Assembly: GCA_024763595.1 (NCBI GenBank)
Contig: JANTFK010000288.1
Location: forward strand, 1 to 5,135
Source: Bacteroidales bacterium
Lineage (GTDB): Bacteria > Bacteroidota > Bacteroidia > Bacteroidales > GCA-2748055
Direction of reading: 5' to 3'
Length of the DNA: 5,135 nt
In this document: positions 1 through 5,135 of the stretch, one piece after another
Layout of the letters: each line of letters opens with the position of its first letter
Position numbering within the stretch: position 1 is the stretch's first letter
Program-made: the position numbers and the translations under genes
Notes under the pieces: generated by a model
Databases searched by the model: none
Told to the model about the DNA's origin: nothing
Seen by the model: the letters and a program-made list of their open reading frames with translations, nothing else

Positions 1-370
1 ACATGCCTGCTGAAAGCCCGAATGAGAGCCTGCCGCTCCCCAGGTAGAGGCGGTAGGCATAGGTGGACATGACCGAATAGAGGTTTTGAACGGAAGGGAC
101 ATTGTCGTAGGCCACCACACCACCGATGGCCACCCTGGAGTTCCCTACCGGTGAATGTACATTCAATTGCATATCCACCGGACCCAGTGCCCCATAGAGT
201 TTTGACCGGTAGAGGGAGCTGATACTGATGGCATCCCGGAAGCCCGAAAAGGCCGGATTGATGGTGGTCCAGGTCAGGTGATAGTTGCTGACCGAAGGGA
301 TCAGGGTATTCTGGGCCGATCCCGCTGCGGCCACCAGTACAATCATATATGTGAGCAGATACCTTTTCAT
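1..370 (-). CDS. PorP/SprF-family T9SS outer-membrane protein, N-terminal part
   Basis: This gene runs off the left edge of the window, and 123 codons are visible from the ATG at 370. The protein starts with a signal peptide (MKRYLLTYMIVLVAAAGSAQ, probable cleavage before Q20). The family hallmark follows: an INPAFSG segment at residues 37-43 (usual form INPAYAG), then SSLYRSKLYG at 51-60, a GPVD turn at 63-66, and VHSPVG at 71-76. Later come YAYRLYL and LSFGLSAG, which look like alternating outer-membrane beta strands. Members of this family are about 300 residues long, so more than half is missing. Family knowledge: PorP and SprF are outer-membrane proteins needed for T9SS function, and SprF-like proteins act as partners for type B cargo such as SprB. 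The gene starts one base after the stop of the large cargo gene, so this is most likely its dedicated partner (inference). The family call is firm; the cargo specificity is inferred from position only. Confidence 0.9.
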   Translation of the reverse strand, partial: MKRYLLTYMIVLVAAAGSAQNTLIPSVSNYHLTWTTINPAFSGFRDAISISSLYRSKLYGALGPVDMQLNVHSPVGNSRVAIGGVVAYDNVPSVQNLYSVMSTYAYRLYLGSGRLSFGLSAGM

Positions 371-381
371 ATTACTCCCTT
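371..381 (-). promoter_or_regulatory. Stop-start junction with embedded ribosome binding site
   Basis: On the coding strand the junction reads AAGGGAGTAATATG. The cargo gene's last codons (AGG GAG TAA) hold a purine-rich GGAG stretch four bases before the TAAT that separates it from the downstream ATG. The two reading frames are one base apart. Such a junction allows a terminating ribosome to restart on the next gene, which would keep the cargo and its partner in proportion. The sequence is seen directly; the coupling is inference, and Shine-Dalgarno use is weak in this phylum. Confidence 0.5.
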
Positions 382-3300
382 ACCAGAACCACATAATCTT
401 TATATTCATACGAATCAGTACTGGTAATATTATGATTGCCGTCACGATTGTTAATGGTCAGGGTTACCACATAGTAATAGGTACCCGCAGGTGCTGGTTT
501 CCCATTAGCAGACCTGCCGTCCCATACTACTTTTTCATCTTCCTGTAATCCTCCTTTAATCAGCGATTCATCAATCTCCAGCTGATCCACCGTCTTATCG
601 GTAATATCCGCCACAAGCGTTCCCAGGGAATTGAAGAAAGTTACCCTGAATTCATCTGCATAACCCATGCCCCGCATGATAAAGTACTCATTGTCCATAT
701 CTCCGTTGGGAGAGAACCCCTTGTACCTGTAAACTTCGTTCTGGAAAACAATGGATACATCCTGTGAGGTTATACAGGTACCTTCATCTTCTCCGTTGGT
801 AACTGTCCACTGGAATTCATTCTTTTCACCCCTGGCCAGTTCATATACCCACGTATCGTGAAGATGCTCATCTTCGAAAAAACCGTTGCCCGAAACAATG
901 CTCCAAGTACCTGTCCCGGCTGTTGCAGGTAGTGCATGCAACTGGATTGAATTCTTCAGGAAGATCATGGTATCCTCCCCTGCATAGGCATCGGCCGGTT
1001 GTTCGAAGAAACTGAGATCGATCTGATCCTCTCCGTAACAATCCCCTGCTTCACTCCGGAACGTAAGCACACAATCAAAACGGTCCTTCAGATCAGGATA
1101 GGAAGCTTCAATGGATTCGGCATCGTTCCCCGGATCAAAAACCAGTCCTGCCGGCACACTGTTCCACAGGCCGGTACCATTGTCTGTATTGACCGTCAGG
1201 AGAAGGTCTGTTCCACAAACCTTGAAACTCTCCCGTTCAGCTCCATCCACCATGATCCGGGGTTCAGGCCTGCGGAACACATGGATCGGGACCACTCCTG
1301 ACAGGTTCTCCGGCGGGGATATACATGCATACGCATCTCCGTCGGGATAATAGAGGATCGTTTCAATTTCGTAATGCAGCACCGTACTGTCATTGCTTAT
1401 ATCCAGCGTAACGGGCAGGTTCCCGTCCCCTCCCACAGGGAGCGGACCAATGCCGGATTCGAGTTCGTTTTTCAGGTAGACCTCCCAGGGTGTGGTATAG
1501 GTAGTCAGTCCATCCATGTTCAGTTCAATGGCCAGCAGGGTATCTTTCTCGCAAGCCCTGAAAGCATTTTCCGTCAGTTGTCCACCGGGAAGCTCCATGA
1601 CCGTAACCTGCATGGTATTGGAGGTATCGGAACATGCACCCAGCTGCACCGTCCTTTGATAATAGTATTGCCCCAGCTGGTTAAAGACTTCGCCGTTCAG
1701 TTCCTGCTGATTTGAACCCGGTACCTCCACACCATCGCCGGGATCCTCTCCTTCCGGCCAGGTACGCCAACTATAAACCGGAGTGAGCCCCTCTTCGCCC
1801 ACGGGCACACTCCCGGGAAACTGCCTGCTGTCTGCAAAACAGACCCTGATGGAATCATTGATCGTGTTGAGGGCAATGGAGGTATGTACGGTAATCCTGA
1901 GCATATTGGATGTATCCACACAAACATCATCCGGACCACTGTGTACAATACGCTGGTACCAGCGGTCATGCCCGGTATCAAGGGGATCGGGGTCGTTGTA
2001 GTTGATGCTCGTCGCCCCGGTGGGAGGATGCTCCCAGGAACCGGGGCTATCTTGCCTGGCCGCCACTTGCCACCTGTAATTATATTGTCCGGGTGCACCA
2101 CCCACCGGATCGGTTCCGAAGATCAATTCGGCCATTTCGCCCTGGCACAACACACTGCCCGTTGTTCCGATAATGTTATTGGTAACGGGTGGGAGAACAT
2201 TAATTACATTCTCGTTGCTGTAACTAAGACAAACATTCCGGAAGGTTCCGCCCGAACCCACCACGCGCCTGTACCATGTGGTATCTCCACTCATCATACC
2301 CGGATCGTACGGGATCTTTGTAAAACTTATACCGGTTACCGGGGACCAACCGGAAAATGCAGTGCGGGCTTCCCACTGGTAACTGTATTGTCCGGGCAGC
2401 CCTCCCTGCGGGTCCGAACCGGTAAGCTGGTCCGCCTGATCACCCGTACAAACAGTCTGAACCGCCTGAATGTTGTTGCCGGTTACTTCGGGAATATTGA
2501 GTGCCTCCACATAATCACTGGTATCCACACAGGCATCCTCACTGCCCGACAGTACGATCCTGCTGAAGTAAGCTGTCTGGGTCTGCACCGGGGGCTGGTA
2601 GGATTCAGCGGTGGCACCTGCCACATCATTCCAGTTCAACCCATCGGCAGAAGTGAGCCATTGATAGCGCAAATCACCCTGATCACCATTCAAAGGTGGT
2701 TGTCCGGCAAAACTGGTAAGCTGGTCCGGTGCCGTATTATAGCAAACTGTGTCATTATCCATGATCTGGTAATTGGTATGACGCTCCCAAACCTTGACCA
2801 TGAGTTCATTTGAAATATTCTCACAGACCCCCGAATAGACAATCCGCACAAAACTGGTGGTGGTGGTCAGTCCCGGAGCCTGGTAATCCTCGCCCGTATT
2901 AAAGTTGTCGGCAGGCACGTAACCCGACCCCTCATCCTTTTGCCAGTAATAGGTATAGCTTCCGTTCGTGGGACCGCCTCCGACAGCAGCTGTATGTTCA
3001 AAGCGTTTTGGGGCATTTCCCGAGCAAACGGTATCGGGGGCAGCTATGGTATTATTGGTGATGGCGGGATGAACATAAACGGCAACCCTGAAGCTGGTAT
3101 CTGCCGGTAGCAGGCTGGAGGTAACGATCCGCCTGAAATAGGTGGTATCGGTCAACGGTGCCGGGAATGTATAGCTTTGCTGGTTATTTACACCGGGAGC
3201 CGGTAACCAGTTGTTCTGCGTACTGGAGCTGTCCACCCAGAGATAGGTGTAGTTTACACCGTCCCCTCCCCTTGGCAAGGATGCATATAAGGGTCCGGGC

Positions 3301-4742
3301 AGTTCATCGGCACAAACTGTAAATTCGGTAGGAACCGCATTAAAGATAAAACCTCTCAGAGGTGCTTTCAGACCGGTTTCCCTGTGGGGATCACCCCCGT
3401 CAGCAGCTCCAAAATTGATCCTGGGGCTGGAAAGGTGTTGTCCGGCCAGGCCATTGGTGGTCTCATCCGAGAGCACTTCCGGATGATCGTCCCCCGCCAG
3501 CCAGTATATCCCGCCGCCACCGCCGCCACCTGGCCCTGTGGTGTCAGCTGCAAAGAAGGTATTTCCACCCCTTCCACCAACGGCCGAAAGGTTCAGGATT
3601 GTCTTGTATCCGCTTACATCCAGTGCGATACAGCCACCACCACCGCCACCGCCGGCAGCCCCCGTAGCTACGGCAGTCACATCCGATCCATCGGCAATGA
3701 TCCGGTGATTGTTCCCTTCAATGGTATCGGCCACAATGACCACTATGCCTCCCCCATCTGCTCCGGCAGTTGTAATACGCACCGGCATCCTGGTCCCTGA
3801 ACCGCCACCGCCGCCCAGAAAGATCCTGTTTCCGCGGTTTAGGGGATTCCCGTTCATATAATAGGCTCCCGGACTGCCCAGGGCAAAACCTCCCTTACCT
3901 CCGGTGGCCGGCACACCCGGCCCGCACTGGGTTGCCTCATTTCCCCCCCGTCCGCCGTTGGACCAGTTGCCGCCTCCGCCTCCGCCAGAGAAGAGGGCAT
4001 TGCCTCCGCCTCCGCCGTTGATATTCATGGCTCGCCCCCGCATCTGGTCAAAAAGGATATCGGTGGTTCCCTCCCCTTTCAATCCGGCCCGCACAGTGTC
4101 GGTGAGGTAGAAGAGATCATTATATAACGCCGTATCCACCATGGAACACTCCCCATTATAATCCTGGTCCTCAACTGCTCCGCGAAAGCCTTTCCCGGTT
4201 ACATCAATATCCCCTTTGAAACGGAGCACCCCGTGAACAAACATGGTCACAACGCCCCCGATGGTACCATCCCATTCACCGGCACTTACACCGGCTGCGG
4301 TCACTTCTGCATTCCGATAGGAAGGGACCCTGATCAACTGGGCCACCTCCCCGGCCCGCATGGGATAGATCTCGGGCCGGACGGTGGTATTGAATATAAT
4401 CACACTGGTGGGTACGTGGATATTTTCGATAAGCAGGAAGGCATACTTTCCCGTGTTCCAGGGATTCTGGGCATCCCGGCCAAGCTCATCCTCGGGCCAC
4501 CCGCTTGTGGCAATTTCAGCCCCCTGAACAATATAGAGCATCACTGTATCACCCCTGCTGAAGAGTCCCACATCTGCCACCACCACCGAATCCACATCAT
4601 TGTCATTATAACTATAGATGGTAGTGACGGGACTGTAATCATTAATCACCCCACCGATCTGGGTAAATCCCTGACAAATAACCTGCTGGGGCATCAGACT
4701 CAACAGGATAATAATCAAGTATATATATTTAATAAATTTCAA
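372..4742 (-). CDS. Giant secreted multi-domain surface protein with type B T9SS sorting domain (SprB-like adhesin class)
   Basis: This 1456-residue protein is probably exported by Sec, then carried across the outer membrane by the type IX system and kept at the cell surface. Order of parts: signal peptide 1-24; N-terminal domain 26-240; glycine-rich region 241-412; linker to about 470; six Ig/PKD-like repeats 474-1048; three divergent beta-type modules 1054-1333; gliding-motility-type C-terminal domain about 1338-1456, with SPNGD, WDGR and PAGTYYY motifs. No catalytic motif is visible, so a structural or adhesive role is more likely than an enzyme (inference). The start codon is TTG at 4742. 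An in-frame TGA lies five codons upstream at 4760-4758, and the first in-frame ATG is codon 17, inside the signal peptide, so TTG is the best choice. The PorP/SprF-family gene follows after one base. The class is certain, but the ligand and exact function are unknown. Confidence 0.95.
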   Translation of the reverse strand: MKFIKYIYLIIILLSLMPQQVICQGFTQIGGVINDYSPVTTIYSYNDNDVDSVVVADVGLFSRGDTVMLYIVQGAEIATSGWPEDELGRDAQNPWNTGKYAFLLIENIHVPTSVIIFNTTVRPEIYPMRAGEVAQLIRVPSYRNAEVTAAGVSAGEWDGTIGGVVTMFVHGVLRFKGDIDVTGKGFRGAVEDQDYNGECSMVDTALYNDLFYLTDTVRAGLKGEGTTDILFDQMRGRAMNINGGGGGNALFSGGGGGGNWSNGGRGGNEATQCGPGVPATGGKGGFALGSPGAYYMNGNPLNRGNRIFLGGGGGSGTRMPVRITTAGADGGGIVVIVADTIEGNNHRIIADGSDVTAVATGAAGGGGGGGCIALDVSGYKTILNLSAVGGRGGNTFFAADTTGPGGGGGGGIYWLAGDDHPEVLSDETTNGLAGQHLSSPRINFGAADGGDPHRETGLKAPLRGFIFNAVPTEFTVCADELPGPLYASLPRGGDGVNYTYLWVDSSSTQNNWLPAPGVNNQQSYTFPAPLTDTTYFRRIVTSSLLPADTSFRVAVYVHPAITNNTIAAPDTVCSGNAPKRFEHTAAVGGGPTNGSYTYYWQKDEGSGYVPADNFNTGEDYQAPGLTTTTSFVRIVYSGVCENISNELMVKVWERHTNYQIMDNDTVCYNTAPDQLTSFAGQPPLNGDQGDLRYQWLTSADGLNWNDVAGATAESYQPPVQTQTAYFSRIVLSGSEDACVDTSDYVEALNIPEVTGNNIQAVQTVCTGDQADQLTGSDPQGGLPGQYSYQWEARTAFSGWSPVTGISFTKIPYDPGMMSGDTTWYRRVVGSGGTFRNVCLSYSNENVINVLPPVTNNIIGTTGSVLCQGEMAELIFGTDPVGGAPGQYNYRWQVAARQDSPGSWEHPPTGATSINYNDPDPLDTGHDRWYQRIVHSGPDDVCVDTSNMLRITVHTSIALNTINDSIRVCFADSRQFPGSVPVGEEGLTPVYSWRTWPEGEDPGDGVEVPGSNQQELNGEVFNQLGQYYYQRTVQLGACSDTSNTMQVTVMELPGGQLTENAFRACEKDTLLAIELNMDGLTTYTTPWEVYLKNELESGIGPLPVGGDGNLPVTLDISNDSTVLHYEIETILYYPDGDAYACISPPENLSGVVPIHVFRRPEPRIMVDGAERESFKVCGTDLLLTVNTDNGTGLWNSVPAGLVFDPGNDAESIEASYPDLKDRFDCVLTFRSEAGDCYGEDQIDLSFFEQPADAYAGEDTMIFLKNSIQLHALPATAGTGTWSIVSGNGFFEDEHLHDTWVYELARGEKNEFQWTVTNGEDEGTCITSQDVSIVFQNEVYRYKGFSPNGDMDNEYFIMRGMGYADEFRVTFFNSLGTLVADITDKTVDQLEIDESLIKGGLQEDEKVVWDGRSANGKPAPAGTYYYVVTLTINNRDGNHNITSTDSYEYKDYVVLVRE
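375..731 (-). other. Type B T9SS C-terminal sorting domain (gliding motility-associated, CHU_C type)
   Basis: Residues 1338-1456 of the large protein. They show the family landmarks in order: GFSPNGD (1342-1347) near the start, FFNSLGTLV (1369-1377) in place of the usual IFNRWGxxV, VWDGR (1406-1410), GKPAPAGTYYYVVTL (1414-1428), and a terminal strand ending KDYVVLVRE at the last residue. In this class of domain the C-terminus directs the protein to the type IX translocon and, for type B domains, requires an SprF-like partner. The domain is longer than the usual 85-95 residues, mostly because of an acidic insert between NSLG and WDG and a longer loop before the last strand. Confidence 0.9.
744..1583 (-). 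other. Three divergent PKD/Ig-like modules before the sorting domain
   Basis: Residues 1054-1333 of the large protein. The first module (1054-1155) still starts with a FRACEKDTLL segment that matches the repeat start upstream, and has a second cysteine at 1140. It lacks the YxYxW core of the regular repeats. The second (1160-1246) runs from VCGTDLLLTVN through GTGLWNSVP to DLSFFEQP, with cysteines at 1176, 1224 and 1235. The third (1250-1333) has the pattern AGEDTMI...IQLHALPATAGTGTWSIVSG and ends WTVTNGEDEGTC...DVSIVF, typical of PKD-like modules found just before T9SS tails. Boundaries are approximate. These are probably stalk modules rather than binding sites (inference). Confidence 0.6.
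1602..3323 (-). repeat. Six tandem Ig/PKD-like protein repeats of about 97 residues
   Basis: Residues 474-1047 of the large protein. Approximate units: 474-557, 562-651, 657-748, 756-849, 854-952 and 957-1048. The shared pattern is TVCxG, a PxGG or similar turn, YxYxW, a YxP segment, TxxYxRxVxSG, then CxDTSN and a final V-rich strand. The opening cysteines fall at 477, 573, 667, 765, 866 and 968, a spacing of 94-102 residues. The closing cysteines at 640, 738, 838, 941 and 1037 lie 67-75 residues after their partners, as expected for one disulfide per module outside the cytoplasm. Units four and five are the most alike (GSDPQGGLPGQYSYQW against GTDPVGGAPGQYNYRW). The repeats are visible in protein but have diverged in DNA, so they are not recent copies. 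Similar modules are widespread in T9SS surface proteins of this phylum. Confidence 0.85.
3507..4022 (-). other. Glycine-rich domain with polyglycine runs
   Basis: Residues 241-412 of the large protein. Runs of glycine occur at 243-247 (five), 253-258 (six), 310-314 (five), 364-370 (seven) and 405-411 (seven). They are linked by GG-bearing turns such as NGGRGGN and VGGRGGN. Between them are short hydrophobic strands (GGIVVIVADTI, CIALDVSGY, GIYWLAG) and an I-x-A-x-G pattern (RIIADGSD, LSAVGGRGG). The regular alternation of strand and glycine run suggests an ordered fold and not a flexible linker (inference). Glycine codons alternate GGC, GGA and GGT, so the DNA is not a simple trinucleotide tract. 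Confidence 0.85.
4023..4667 (-). other. N-terminal domain preceding the glycine-rich region
   Basis: Residues 26-240 of the large protein. Landmarks are INDYSPVTTIYS (33-44), RGDTVMLYIVQGAEI (63-77), an NPWNTGKYAFLLIENI stretch (93-108), VAQLIRVPSYRNAEV (133-147), then GEWDGTIGGVVTMFVHG (155-171) and DIDVTGKGFRGA (178-189). From memory, the order GD-V-L-x-x-Q-G-A, VPSY-x-x-A-x-V and GKGFRG recurs in large Bacteroidota secreted proteins in front of polyglycine segments, so the two parts probably make one unit. I cannot assign a named family or a function. The fold looks all-beta from the alternating hydrophobic strands. Confidence 0.5.
4671..4742 (-). other. Signal peptide of the large surface protein
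   Basis: Residues 1-24: two lysines (K2, K5), a hydrophobic core IYLIIILLSLM (7-17), and a VIC|QG end. Cleavage just before glutamine is common in Bacteroidota signal peptides. Cysteine 24 is not in a good lipobox, because the residues before it are Q, V and I without the small residues usually found there, so a lipoprotein is unlikely. The segment also decides the start codon: beginning at Met17 would remove almost all of it. Confidence 0.8.
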
Positions 4743-4855
4743 ATTCGGATTAATCTTTCAAATGAAATCGAAATCTAAGATAACAATAAAAACAGTTCCC
4801 GTTCTCCCCTGTTATCCACCGTTATTCACTTGAAGGGATGATTTATAAAAAAGCT
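4743..4855 (-). promoter_or_regulatory. AT-rich gap and probable promoter/leader of the surface-protein gene
   Basis: This is the only intergenic stretch, 113 bases. The coding strand carries no ATG anywhere in it. A TATCTTAG at 4782-4775 differs by one base from the Bacteroidota minus-seven element TAnnTTTG and would give a leader of roughly 25 bases. I found no TTTG at the matching upstream distance, so the call is weak. No Shine-Dalgarno sequence precedes the TTG start; the last 20 bases are A/T-rich, as is usual in this phylum. Confidence 0.3.
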
Positions 4856-4868
4856 TCAATCTTTTTTA
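4846..4868 (-). terminator. Possible weak terminator at the end of the kinase gene
   Basis: A perfect 8-base inverted repeat, TAAAAAAG / CTTTTTTA, with a 7-base spacer. It spans the last kinase codons (Lys-Lys-Asp-stop) and the bases after them. The second arm supplies a run of six T on the coding strand. The stem has only one G-C pair, so it is much weaker than a standard intrinsic terminator. It could be a chance result of the AAA AAA lysine codons. Confidence 0.2.
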
Positions 4869-5135
4869 CCGGATAAAGGGAGTTCCACGAAGAAGGTGGT
4901 ACCCTGGTTGATGGTGGTATCATACCAGATCCTTCCTCCCAGTGACCTTACAATATTATAACTGATGGCCAGTCCCATTCCCATACCTGCCGATTTTGTA
5001 GTAAAATTGGGCTGGAACAGTTTATCCCTGATCGCTTCAGGGATCCCTTTCCCGTTATCGCTGACCATAATTCTTGCTTTGTGGTTGCTTTCCACTTCGA
5101 GCTTTATCCGGATCATACCCTCGCGGTTATCGGGT
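4856..5135 (-). CDS. Sensor histidine kinase, C-terminal ATP-binding domain (partial)
   Basis: Only the last 92 residues are in the window; the gene continues past the right edge in the same frame, so the Met codon at 5116 is internal. The HATPase_c boxes are clear: DNGKGIP (G1 box), LFQPNFTTK (F box), and GMGMGLAIS (G2 box). The end is GGRIWYDTTINQGTTFFVELPL. The N box must lie just outside the window. Such proteins autophosphorylate a histidine and pass the phosphate to a response regulator. The PNFTTKS-x-GMGxGLAI form resembles NtrY-like membrane kinases common in Bacteroidota, but the sensor and phosphoacceptor domains are not visible, so the subfamily is tentative. It is in the same direction as the surface-protein gene but separated by 113 bases, so it is probably a different transcription unit. 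Confidence 0.9.
   Translation of the reverse strand, partial: PDNREGMIRIKLEVESNHKARIMVSDNGKGIPEAIRDKLFQPNFTTKSAGMGMGLAISYNIVRSLGGRIWYDTTINQGTTFFVELPLSGKKD

Noticed and set aside
285..548. An 87-codon plus-strand frame with a hydrophobic translation, over the cargo-partner junction
   Set aside because: It lies opposite two well-supported genes, including a signal peptide whose complement naturally gives hydrophobic residues.
1884..2813. A 309-codon open frame on the plus strand, opposite the repeat region
   Set aside because: It is antisense to a protein with clear repeat conservation, shows no domain or sensible composition, and has no upstream signals; it results from the codon use of the real gene.
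3507..4022. Short GC-rich repeats as a possible CRISPR array or microsatellite
   Set aside because: There are no evenly spaced identical repeats with unique spacers; the pattern follows glycine codons in a long open frame.
4692..4694. ATG codon 17 as the start of the large protein
   Set aside because: It would delete the charged and hydrophobic parts of the signal peptide from a protein that has a secretion tail.
4671..4742. Possible lipoprotein signal at cysteine 24
   Set aside because: The residues before the cysteine (Q-V-I) do not fit a lipobox, and the sequence is better explained by ordinary signal peptidase cleavage before Q25.
4233..4778. A 181-codon open frame on the plus strand across the 5' end of the surface-protein gene
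   Set aside because: Its translation is rich in His, Pro, Gly and Ile in a way that mirrors the antisense of beta strands; it has no recognisable motif, and it overlaps the signal-peptide coding region.
4786..4815. Inverted repeat AACAG...CTGTT followed by T-rich sequence, in the gap, as a terminator
   Set aside because: The stem is only five pairs with a 13-base loop, too weak to support.

Overview
The window reads as chromosomal DNA of a Bacteroidota (Bacteroidetes) bacterium with a type IX secretion system (T9SS). The evidence is a giant secreted protein ending in a gliding-motility-type (type B) C-terminal sorting domain, followed at once by a PorP/SprF-family outer-membrane protein. A histidine kinase of a type common in this phylum lies upstream. 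By eye, base composition is roughly balanced in the genes and clearly AT-rich in the single intergenic gap. No genus can be named from this.

All three genes lie on the minus strand, so they read from right to left. From 5135 to 4856 is the C-terminal end of a sensor histidine kinase, containing most of the ATP-binding domain. A 113-base AT-rich gap follows (4855-4743), without any ATG on the coding strand. From 4742 to 372 is one 1456-residue surface protein. Its parts in order are: signal peptide; a conserved-looking N-terminal domain; a 170-residue glycine-rich region with runs of five to seven glycines; six Ig/PKD-like repeats of about 97 residues with a periodic cysteine pattern; three more divergent beta-type modules; and the T9SS sorting domain. 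One base after its stop codon the PorP/SprF-family gene starts (370) and runs off the left edge of the window.

The large protein and its downstream neighbour form a recognisable unit. Type B T9SS cargo such as SprB of Flavobacterium depends on a dedicated SprF-like partner encoded next to it, and here the two genes are in a stop-start arrangement that suggests translational coupling. The likely picture (inference) is a Sec-exported, T9SS-secreted repeat adhesin or surface filament that is held at, or moved along, the cell surface with help from its own SprF-like protein. The kinase is probably a separate transcription unit; nothing visible ties it to the adhesin.

I see no RNA gene, mobile element or CRISPR array. 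The architecture belongs to a known class of proteins. The points worth a second look are the glycine-rich domain, the non-ATG start, the cysteine pattern of the repeats and the expanded sorting domain.
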